From assembly GCA_022592445.1 (NCBI GenBank), contig JABYQR010000142.1, positions 1-64,000 of the forward strand: a stretch of DNA of 64,000 bases, written 5' to 3'. Below the pieces are notes generated by a model. It was not told the origin of the DNA and made no database searches. It saw only the letters and a program-made list of their open reading frames with translations. This DNA is from Cytidiella melzeri (taxonomy: Eukaryota; Basidiomycota; Agaricomycetes; Polyporales; Irpicaceae). The position numbers and the translations under genes are program-made. The stretch's first letter is position 1; each line of letters opens with the position of its first letter. Below, in pieces: positions 20,100 through 29,475 of this stretch.

Positions 20100-23000
20100 C
20101 CCTGAAGACCCTCTCCTAAACCTTTCCTTCTATGTCCTAAACCCAAACGCGAGAGCGAGGAAACGGGGTGGCAGAATACTTCCGTCTGCGGAGGCAAAAT
20201 GTCCAGCGAGTCGACGCCTGGCGGGACACAGCGCTGGTCGACGCGGAGTAGCGGCGCGCGCCCTTGCGCTGCAGAGGCGCCAACCGTCGCGAGCAGGTGA
20301 TGAGGCGCCGTCCAGGAGTTGCACAGCGTGGCGTGATAGGAGTCTTCCTGAAACGGGGTTCGCGCGTCAAGTTTCTTCTACCGTTGGTCCGACCCGTGTC
20401 CGAAACACTTGGTGGCTGGCCGGCCCCTGCTCCGATGCAAAAAGGGGCGTGTCTGTGTGTCAGAGTTCGGTGCGATTCCTCGGCCTCGGATGTTTCCGGC
20501 GCATTGCTCCTTGTCAAGTCCTCGGATCCTCGGCGAACTCCTCGTGACCTCGGCGAACTCCTCGTGCTCGTGACGCTGGGAAAGTGGAGGGACTTGCCGC
20601 TCAGGATGACGCGGGCCGCGCAAATGGTGGGCTGCTGCCGGGTCTCCGCGCCTAGCCGATTTCCGGGCGTATCACCGCGGCCGCCGTGTTGCGCCCACTC
20701 GACAAGTGTTCTGGTGGATTGGAATTGAATGACTCGGGGGAGGTGTGGAACGTCAAGACCCTGTCCTTCAATGAGAAACTTTGGTTCTTATAAACAACGT
20801 AAGACTTACCATGCCCGCAGACTCCGTCAAAACAATGATCTTCATCAGGCCAAGCATGAAGAGCTTGATGACCAGCTCCTTCACGACAGTATCGCGCGTC
20901 GAAATAACAAATTCATTTTGTTCACGGTATGTCGAGTTGCGGGGAAGGAGACTGAGGAGGTAAAGCCATATTCTCATTGCCAACTCGCGCGTGTTGACAT
21001 AAATAAGTGCAGGAACTAGCTCGTGTCCAGCAAGTGCTTCATCCAATACGAAGTCGAGTGCACCAAAGTCCGTTGGATTCTTGAGGCGACAGACCACAGA
21101 GGTAATGTTATGACGCTCGTTGCCAAGGTTTAGAATGAACATGCGTTCCCGTGAGAATGAGAGCTTGGTGAGCAATTCGTCTAGCATTGCAGGAGTGAGT
21201 GTGGCGGTGCAGAAGAATATTGGCTTTCGGGTCATCAGCGAACGAGTCTTCTCAACTTGACCAAAGTCCCTGCGAAACTCCTTCCCCCACTCAATAACAC
21301 AGTGCGCCTCGTCAATAACGGTAGCGGCAACATTTTTCATCCACAATGAGCTCTGAACAAGCTCCAAGAAGCGAGGATGTTGAAACATCATTTCTGGAGA
21401 GGTGATGATAGCGCGAACTTCATTGTTCATGAGACGCTAGATTACAGATAAACACCGGTGACACCCTGCTAATCAAAAGTGAAATGACTCACCTGGTGTA
21501 GCTCGTCAGAGTATGTCTCTCCATTTACAGCTGCCGCTGTAATGCCTCTGCGCGCGAATCTCTCTGCCTGTCATTTCGAAGCGCATATAGTCAGGTCAGT
21601 CGGACAGGCAATTATATATCCATCACACTTTACTCACCTGGTCAACCTCGAGCGCATTCAGAGTAGATATTATGAGCAGCTTGCTCTTGCACTCCGGATC
21701 TGCGAGGAGTATCAACATGAACGCCTCCGTCTTGCCAGAACCCGTGCTGCAGATCAAGCCTGTGTCGACTCCAAGGAACGCCGCCTCCGCGCAGTCCCTC
21801 TGATACCACCGTGGTGTCATCCCATTGGCTCGTTGTCTTAGCTCACACTCCATCCGCGTCTGGGTTACAAACGATGAGTACCTGCGGTCCTTGTCCTGAC
21901 TGGCTACCTCTCGAGCTGACTGGAGGACTTCATAGGATTGTATGTGCTGTCTTGTCTTCGGGCATGCAGGGGGGAGTAGTTCTGCATCTTCAAGAGTGGA
22001 CCGCAAATTATTTTCAACGGAGCTTGCCAGGGGAAGTCCAGGAGTGGGAGCGGGAGAATTAGTGGTCGAGGTCGAGGGTAACTCACTAATGAGTGAAGAC
22101 TGGCTCGGGTCAGCCATTAGAGTGCTGGTGTCATATGGAATGGTTTTTTGATAATTGAGGATATGAATAAACACAGTCTAGATAATTTATAGAGGAGAGG
22201 GAGACGAGGGAGACAAAAAAAGAGTACGCGAGCACAGTTCGCGCAAGCACGATGATGGCAGACGCCCATTAGTGGACGCGTTGTGGACGCGACGCGCTGT
22301 GTCACATGGGCTCCATTCTCAGTTGCGAATGCGATCAATGACGACACGTGCGGATGACCCACATCCCTCTCGACGAGACTCACCAGACGTTTGGATGCCT
22401 CTCTGTCTCGTCTTTTTCGCACTCCGTCCCCAAAACAGGCAGTCCATAACGGCTGGTTCCGAGACTAGCTCCCTGACTTTTTTCGTGATCGTATTAGGCA
22501 ACCTCTCAAACCACCAGGTTTGTGTTGCCTTCTTGCCTCTTGAACGTCTGCTCTGCAAAGTGACGAATCACCAAGGGGGGGAGCATTCTGTGCATGCTCT
22601 CCAGCAACTTGAAGTGGCAGATGCAATGGAAAACATTTACTTGGAATGACCCACTGGTACCACGCACGTTGCGGAATTGTCATCAGTTTGTCCCTCGTAA
22701 ATCTCTTGCCTTCATGAAAGGTACGAGCCATGAAAATAGTGTCGCAGTCGCGGCTGACGCCACCAACTCGGACTCTGTAGAGCAGCTCAGTTCGACAGAT
22801 GGCCTGAGAGGGATAGTGCGTGCCAGTGGGGCACACTGTCTGGTACTGACTGGTGGACTGGAAGAAAGCTCCTGCCTTATCTGTCAAATGTCGCGCACCG
22901 TTGGGAGCTTGCCAATGGACACCGCGATGAGGAGGCCACCGATCCACCAGTCTCTGCTCAGTAAAGGTCAATTGACAGTGTAGATGTCGCTTGCCTAATC

Positions 23001-23301
23001 GGGAATGACATCGAACTTGAATCGGGTCTTGATGACATCATGCCGCTCAGCCGAACCAGCAGTGCATCTCGCGAACGAACTGCTAGTTTTTATGTCGCCG
23101 TTGCCTGCACCTCACTCTATTAAAACATCAGCTTCATGTGCAAAATGTGCATTCAAGGGACACACTGGCAGCGATGCCGGTCTCGCTCACTTTGGGGCGC
23201 GGCGCTAGGGTTACGAGCGGACTCAGTGGAAAACTGCTCGGGGACATGCGTCGCATTGCAGCTTTTGTTCTGTCAAGCTGACACCAATTTATCGATTTCA
23301 T

Positions 23302-23370
23302 AGCTTCTTGCAGCTTCTTGCAGCTTCTTGCAGCTTCTTGCAGCTTCTTGCAGCTTCTTGCAGCTTCTTG
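23302..23370. repeat. CAGCTTCTTG 10-bp tandem array, seven units
   Basis: One TAGCTTCTTG unit (23301) followed by six perfect CAGCTTCTTG units, about 245 bp before the start codon of paralog 1. Perfect units suggest recent expansion. Confidence 0.95.
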
Positions 23371-23543
23371 CCAGGCCAATACCGACCTGTTCTCGCCGAC
23401 TGTCTGTCAAAACTCTCCGAAGATGTGGAGCCATAAGCAGCGAATGTCGCAAAGTTGACACCTCGTCGTCGCTGAGCGAAGCCTCACACATCCCCTGTCT
23501 TCCCACTTCCGTGCTGAATGTCGTTTGGGAGCTTGCTACACAG

Positions 23544-23550
23544 TATAAAT
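23544..23550 (+). promoter_or_regulatory. TATA box of paralog 1
   Basis: TATAAAT 71 bp before the ATG at 23615. Confidence 0.65.
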
Positions 23551-23614
23551 ACCCCGCTGCGGCGCCCCTACCTTTCCTCAGTCCTCTTCCCCGGAGTTCC
23601 ATTCGTTTACCAGC

Positions 23615-25467
23615 ATGCAGAACTTGGCCGCGGTGCTACTTGTGTTTGCCCTCACCCCGCTCGCCCTCTCCCAGCAACAACAGCAGATCATCCCTGCGCC
23701 AAGTAAGCAGTATTCCTCGACCTTGGTCCCTATTCCACTGACACTCTTGTCAGAGCCCGCATCGGACAATGCCTTTAGCCTTGGTACCGGCCTCCTCCCG
23801 TGCGTGGTTGCATCAATCAACCAACTTGACAGTGCAGCTCAACCTGATTTCTCCCATGTTTTCAGCGAGCATAATCACTACACCTTCCCATTTGATGGAA
23901 ATTTTTCCAAAGTGAGTCGATAGATCGGTGTCCATTAATGCTTTCACTCAGACATTGTTAGTTTCACAACACCCCTCAATTTGTCACCAATTTGTACGCA
24001 GGCGATGACGACCACTTGCCCTGGCTCAACCATGCTCCTCAAGGCGTGAGCCATGCGTTTCCCTGTACGTATTTAACGTTGAATTCGTGGTGTTTCGATG
24101 ATTGACGGTGTCTTACAGGGATGGTTTCGCGTTTGGGGGATGCCTATCTCACTCCACACGTAGATGAGCCTGCCATGACAAGGATCAACCCAAGGTGGCG
24201 CTGGCGGGATGTCTGGCGTCCACTGAACCTCTACAGGGTTCTTCAAAACCTGCGTGCTACTCAATACAATGGCGACGGCTTTGCTCTGAGGGAGTTTTTC
24301 CAAAGTCTCCCTAATGGCGGACGCTACGGCGACCTCGCTAGGATGTTGTTTCCAGCCCAGATCAGGCATTTACTCGTCGAGAACGAGAGGGTCATTGTTG
24401 CTTCGCAACAGAATTGGGTTGGCACTCCTACGAACGCTACGCGCCCAAATCAGTATGCGCCGTTTCCTCGCGTAAAAGTTACACACGCTTCCGCGAGGAT
24501 AGGTGCTTCGTTCGCGCAGACCGGCGCCGTTGGTCCTATGAGCTTGGAAGCTTCATTTATCTTGGCTACCCAGCTCGCCGGTATCAATTGGAAGACCCTC
24601 ACCTCGGCTCTCATGCGTCGAACAGGCGCGTTCTGGACAGGCGCCATTATCCCGCAGAATGGTTCCAGTGAAACAATTATGGAGAACAGGACATACAGTC
24701 ATGGCCTGCGGAGGATGGGGTGGGTTTCTAAGATAGCGAATGTTTCAGCGAACAGTGGTCACCCAGACGTAGGCTTCTACCTCGTGGTGCGCACTTGCAT
24801 TGTCGCCGTCGTGAGTACTTAGGCTCATACATCTCATCTTCTGCGCACTAGCTGGACATTGACCCGCGCATTGACGGCCGCTACGATCCGAATAAGAATG
24901 TATTTGTATTTGCTGCTCATCGTGCGTAGCTGTCTACTTCATTGTAGGAGTCTAGCTGATTACTGAGATCCGCAGTCATCGATCCCCACTCTAGAGTTCG
25001 AGTGAAGCGGACCGACCGACTGCGTACTATCTCGTATGATCCTCCGTACGTATCCGGTAGAATAAAGCCTCCTCAAATTGGTTTTCCCTACAACGGCGAA
25101 AACGTTCGGTTCTACGCACATGCCGCACGTATTTTGCACTCGCTCCCGTGCGCACTGTTGCTCACTGTTTACTCTTGTAGCATTCGGCCGTCATGCCGTA
25201 CACCGATTGGATGAATTGGGTCAGTCAAGGTGAGTCATGCTACTTCTCGCGACTGATGACATGTTCACCTCATTTTCCGTTCCAAAGAGCCTCAAGATGA
25301 GCATCCAGAGGGAGAGCCTATGCCCGCTTACTCCCAAATTGGCGACATGCACTTGTGAGTCTAACATGATTTGCAGAGTAGAGCTGCTCGGTCCTGACGA
25401 AGTGTGCAGGTATTTCTTGCTCGAAGATGAAGATGCCGTCTGGCCCCGCCGCCAATACATTCAATAA
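23615..25467 (+). CDS. Unknown-family protein, paralog 1 (secreted form)
   Basis: Nine exons: 23615-23702, 23754-23911, 23962-24064, 24119-24786, 24852-24921, 24976-25124, 25181-25229, 25288-25354, 25410-25467 (470 codons, 469 aa). One intron uses a GC donor (GCACGT at 25125). The N-terminus MQNLAAVLLVFALTPLALS followed by QQQQQ is a clear signal peptide, so the protein is probably secreted. Conserved blocks shared with paralog 2: YTFPFD, FVTNLYAGD, NPRWRWRDVWR, FPRVKV, QTGAVGPMSLEA, FILATQLAGINWKTL, PDVGFYLV, LDIDP, NVFVFAAHLID.HSRV, HSAVMPYTDWMNW and YSQIGDMHLYFL. I do not recognise the family. Acidic, Trp-rich and His-containing blocks could suit an enzyme. The pair is a tandem duplication. 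Confidence 0.85.
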
Positions 25468-26368
25468 ATCCCGGGCTCATGCCGCGTAACAAGATTCACA
25501 TTGCAACATGAGTGTAGTGTATGCTGCAATATGGGACTCGGAGTAGTATCGAGTATTGTATAGTAATTCATCACTCAGGCTCGAGAAAAGCGTTCTTGAG
25601 TGCGAGACAATGTTGTAGTCTGTCCAAGTGTAGCATCTCAACTGGAGGTTGAGTATTCTTCTTCTATGCGCACCTGTTCAACGCCTACTAACATCATTTG
25701 CTCGTTGTGCTCGTTACCAGCTGAACAGCCAGAGCGCGTCCTTCACGATGGCATTAGTTCTACATGATGTACGTGGCTCTGTTGAATTTTCAAGCAGATA
25801 TTCTTGTAAGTCACTATTGACACATAGTGTTTTAGTTACTGACTGCAATCTGTGTAGGTAGTCTCATACATCAATATATTCAAGACTCGCTGCAGTACAT
25901 CCATACTCGCTGTCATCTCGATGACAAGTCTCCATTCCTGATGACTTGTTACTGATAGTTCCCGTATACCTTGGTGGAAAGGGTCCTCATGCAGCCGGAA
26001 AGGGTCTGCTACTCGCACGCATACTAGTACATTCGAGGTCAGTCACTCATCGCACGCTTGTGTCGTTCCATTCCAATCCCCAAATTGTGCTGGAAATGCA
26101 CGTCGCCACTAAACTACAACTTGTGGAGAGCTCAGTGTGTAGACCACGGGGACTGATTTGCTCCGCACACCCTTTCCATGCACGCAAGATCCCGTAGCAT
26201 GGAAAGCCAGCGCCGGATGCGACATCATGATATAAATTGGCTTGTCGTAGCATGCAAAAGTGAGCGCTTTCTTTTGTGTATTTATATCTAGCTGAGCTCT
26301 CGTGTTGTTTTGCAGATTTAGCACTCTAGTTCTTCTCCTGCTTTTTGCGTCTCTCATACGTTCTCAAC
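25468..26368. other. Spacer between the tandem paralogs
   Basis: 900 bp, moderately AT-rich, no convincing ORF. It contains the promoter of paralog 2 (TATAAAT at 26231-26237). Confidence 0.6.
26231..26237 (+). promoter_or_regulatory. TATA box of paralog 2
   Basis: TATAAAT 138 bp before the ATG at 26369. Confidence 0.55.
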
Positions 26369-28368
26369 ATGTCCAACAACCACGATACCACCGTCGGTGA
26401 GCATATTCATATTCTAGCATTCTTCATTCGTAACCCTGACTGACCATCGACCCTCTACCTACAGATGCAGTAGAATTCCTGTTCAATTCTGAAGGGAAGC
26501 CCGTTTGGCCACAGGTCATCGAACATACCAAATCTTTGGAAGGTATTGTCGCCGGATTTGTCTGACCGTTGTTTCGTGCCACTCACTCGTGATGTAGAGC
26601 GTTTGGCCGAGCTTCCGGATCTTCCTCCGACGGAGGACGAAGAGAAGTCCGAAGAAGTTCAGCAAGTTGCAGGACAACAATCCAACGTCCTCAAGTCTAA
26701 AGCTTCTATCAATCCGTCAGTCACTGTCTCTAGCTACGCAGTCCACCATACTTACTCTTCCACAGGCTGGATGAGCCATCCACGACGTTCCCATTCGACC
26801 GAACCAACACAGATGTTAGCTTTGCTCAGCTCGTTCTTCCACCTCATGACTGACATACCGCCCAGTACACGCAAGCGACAAAGTTTGTCAAGAATTTGTA
26901 CGAGGGTAACAAGTGTTGGCTCTCTAACACTCCGTCACGAGAGAGCTACGCAGACCAATGTTCGTGCACGATCGCTCTACATGACTTGTCACGATATCAC
27001 ACTCATATACATGTATATCATCAGGGATGAACGATCGAGTTGGAGACAGGGACCTCACTGCCTTCGCCGGAGAACCGGTCGGCCACCCGGCTAATCCCAG
27101 CTGGAGGTGGTCTGAATCCTGGCGCGCGATCAATACCTGGGAAACCCTCCGGACTCTGACAGTTGACAAGCCCGTCGCTTCGTTTTTGGACTCGTTTGGT
27201 AAAGGTACAGACGCGCTCACGAAGGCGATGTGGCCCCAGAAGCTGCAAGATCTCTTGCGCAGCAACGAGCAGGTTATCGTCAACAGCAAGAAAGACTGGG
27301 TGGGTCGGCTTACGAAGCCTGCCAAGACCAAGTTCGACCCCTTCCCTGGTGTAAAAGTCGTCGACGCTGGTTCCAGTGGCATCAAGTATTACCAGACCGG
27401 CGCTATTGGTCCCATGTGTATCGAGGCTGCCTTTATCTTGGCCACACAGCTGGCAGGCATTAACTGGAAGACCTTGCGCACCCGCATTAAAGGCAAGAAC
27501 GTAGAAGCTGGAGTGTATTGGGACAGCGCCATCCTCGTTCAAGGAAAGGGCGATGACTACATCGAGGAGAGTCGGGAGGACGGAGGATCGCGTGTTCTCG
27601 GCTACCTTTCTCGCCCTCCGATAACACTGAACAGCGGTCCATCTGGAAGCCCTGACGCCGGCTTCTCTCTCGTGGTACGTTTGATGTGTACGCGCGTGCA
27701 AAGAAAATTTTTGACTGACAGACTTGAGCAGCTTGACATCGACCCAGACCTTGGTGATGACAGGAATGTATTTGTTTTTGCTGGCCACCGTGAGTTCATA
27801 CACAGGACTACAGCTGTGTTTCCGCTTGCCTAATCCAGTCTCTAGTGATCGACAGTCACTCTCGCGTATATGTTTCCGATCAGACGAAGCTCCAAAGTCT
27901 GCAATACAGCGACGCCTACGAACCTGGAAAGAAAACTCCTCCCGGTGGCCCTTCTAAGGGTAATGATGTCTATTTCTTTAGTCACGCTGTGAGTATAGTC
28001 TGCGACTGTAGGCGTTGTCTTGTCCTGACCTCCGTATGTCCGACAGCATGCAGCTGTGATGCCTTACAAGACCTGGATGGGCTGGATTGGGCAAAGTACG
28101 TACTCTCTCGCATTGCGCGTCTTTAGGTGCTAAAGACTTTATTGTGCTTGTCCTTAGACATCCCTGTTAGTGGTAAAGGCGAACTCATGCCGAAATACAC
28201 TCAGATCGGCGAGACGCACATGTCAGTACATAACGTCGAAGGCAGTTGGAAATCTTAGCAGGAAGACTAATCTCGATCCAATTGCATAACAGGTACTTCT
28301 TGCCAGAGAACGAGGAGGCCGGGAAGAACCTTTGGCCGCGTGCGGGATGGTTGGCGAAAAACCCTTGA
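26369..28368 (+). CDS. Unknown-family protein, paralog 2 (no signal peptide)
   Basis: Eleven exons: 26369-26396, 26465-26542, 26598-26715, 26766-26814, 26866-26959, 27025-27674, 27732-27789, 27846-27988, 28047-28095, 28158-28221, 28293-28368 (469 codons, 468 aa). From TTFPFD onward it aligns block by block with paralog 1 (NPSWRWSESWR, QTGAIGPMCIEA, FILATQLAGINWKTL, LDIDP, NVFVFAGHLID.HSRV, HAAVMPYKTWMGW, YTQIGETHMYFL), and the introns fall at matching places. The N-terminus is different: MSNNHDTTV, then EFLFNSEGKPVWPQVIEHTK and an acidic PPTEDEEKSEE stretch, with no signal peptide, so it is probably cytosolic. The two introns near 26815 and 26960 have weak donors (GTTAGC, GTTCGT), so those junctions are less sure. 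Confidence 0.83.
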
Positions 28369-29120
28369 ATGACGTATAATTACGATCACCGACTTGCTCT
28401 GGATGAACAACTTTGAGGTTGAGCGGGATTGTTGTTTCGGTGCTATGTATCTTGTTACGACCTAACGTTTGCGACCAGTGAATATGAGATATCGTGTTTT
28501 GATGTACTGTGTTTCTTTGTAGCAAGTGTACATTTGGATGAGCTCGATTTTCCCTTTCCGTTGTGTCCATGTGTAAAATGACATCCCTGCTAGACGCTCG
28601 GGGCGGCAGAATTGGTGTCGGAGTCTGAATGACACACAATTTCGAATTCAGAGGCACGCTGAGCCGAAAGCAGAATCAGATACCTACCTCGACAATCTAC
28701 ACAACTTTTCCGAAAACCCAATTGTCTCTATAGTGCTCATGTCGCCGCCCAAACAAACGGCCTTTGGGACACCGCTCGATGGCCAATACACATGACGAAA
28801 CTTAGGGCTACTGACTACAAAAGCCTCGGGAGGACTTGAAAGTAAGAGACCTTCCACACGATCTTGTACTCTGTCCAATGAACTGATCGTACACGATTCA
28901 GTCTAGCATCACTACCCGTTGACATTTCAAGCAATCAATCAGCCCCATCTCCTTTCTCAGCGAACATCTTTCTCCAGCAGCTATTCCAGTTGTGCCTTCA
29001 TGCCTACTATATTTCATCACGATCTCCTCTTCATCTCTCTATAACAGGAAATTTGGTCAGGCTCATGTTCTATGAAGTCTCACTGAATCTACTGACCACA
29101 TTTCCCTTGCGACAAGCCCT
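28369..29120. other. Intergenic region
   Basis: 750 bp between convergent genes; no supported gene, RNA or repeat. Confidence 0.6.
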
Positions 29121-29398
29121 TTATGCCACGGAGCTGGTAGTCGGAAAAGGAGTGCAACTGCACCCGCACGGGTCAGGCAGACACTGACAAGAGCACTCCG
29201 GCTCGATGGTCCTAGTCCCCAATAGCCCTTCGGCGAGACGTGCGTCTGAGATGCAAATAACGTGAGTCTCAAATACCGCCGCTGCAACAGAGTATGATAT
29301 AGAAACAAACCTATCTCTGGCTCTCTGGCCTCTAGAAAGACGGCAGATACTGATGTCGCAACGAATGTGAGGAACGCAAGAGGGATGATGAACTTCAT
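29121..29398 (-). CDS. Small secreted protein with symmetric Cys array
   Basis: Two exons, 29398-29311 and 29245-29121 (71 codons, 70 aa). The signal peptide MKFIIPLAFLTFVATSVSA is followed by an acidic spacer and then CSCQCLPDPCGCSCTP, i.e. C-x-C-x-C-x4-C-x-C-x-C, a mirror-symmetric six-Cys array. The protein ends 10 residues later. Size, signal peptide and Cys density fit a fungal small secreted protein; the CxC pairs also resemble metallothionein-type metal clusters. A TATA box (29475-29468) lies about 70 bp upstream. Confidence 0.75.
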
Positions 29399-29467
29399 GC
29401 TGAGGTTCAGTCGTAGTAGGTGAAGAGGTTCGAGTTGTTGGTATGTGGGTCACTGACATTGTTGCCT

Positions 29468-29475
29468 CTTATATA
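29468..29475 (-). promoter_or_regulatory. TATA box of the small secreted protein gene
   Basis: Minus-strand TATATAAG, 70 bp upstream of the ATG at 29398. Confidence 0.6.

Larger units (their letters stand above)
18828..20674 (-). mobile_element. LTR-like insertion (TG...CA ends) inside the helicase gene
   Basis: The ends are TGAGAC (18828) and GTATCA (20674), imperfect 6-bp inverted ends. They are flanked by CCGC at 18824-18827 and 20675-20678 (minus strand GCGG, extendable to GCGGTG if the ends are set two bases inward). Removing the 1,847-bp segment and one copy restores the helicase frame through motif VI. TG...CA with a 4-bp duplication suits a solo LTR or short LTR-derived unit; its length and its own TATA box and ORF are unusual. 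No reverse transcriptase or transposase is present. Confidence 0.75.
17374..22117 (-). pseudogene. RecQ-like DNA helicase, split by a 1.85-kb insertion
   Basis: Exons on the minus strand: 22117-21638, 21567-21493, 21436-20810, then 20760 into the insertion, resuming at 18823-18408, and 18350-17374. Omitting 18828-20674 and one target-site copy restores 887 codons (886 aa), all in frame. Motifs: motif 0 RWYQ; Walker A STGSGKT (about residue 128); DEAHCVIEWG (about 227); CTATLTP; PALIYVNTREL; motif V LTESAGM plus GLDVP; motif VI region HGGR...GGRNG, cut by the insertion. After it come PLCRSLVTKSHF and CDCDNC, the RecQ zinc-binding module, then a basic and a Pro-rich tail. It would unwind DNA 3'-5' in RecQ relatives. 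As it stands the insertion adds stops and separates the ATPase core from the zinc module. Convergent with the DUF6589 gene. Confidence 0.85.
22118..23614. other. Gene-poor stretch upstream of the helicase and paralog 1
   Basis: Contains the helicase promoter side and a 168-codon minus-strand ORF (22465-22971) with no recognised domain and no clear exon partners. I see no RNA gene. The right part holds a 10-bp tandem array and the promoter of the next gene. Confidence 0.5.

Noticed and set aside
18828..20674. DNA transposon with long terminal inverted repeats
   Set aside because: Only six imperfect bases are inverted at the ends and no transposase is present; TG...CA with a short duplication fits an LTR better.
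13442..22600. Terminal inverted repeats bounding the DUF6589/helicase pair
   Set aside because: I compared both flanks by eye and found no convincing inverted or direct repeats; the outer limits may lie outside the window.
22465..22971. 168-codon minus ORF as a gene
   Set aside because: No recognised motif, no start context or splice partners; could be chance.
23301..23370. CRISPR-like array
   Set aside because: Head-to-tail 10-bp repeats without spacers in a eukaryotic genome; a simple satellite.
23615..28368. Haloperoxidase or other named enzyme assignment for the paralog pair
   Set aside because: No diagnostic catalytic motif matched; the His-containing blocks alone are not enough.
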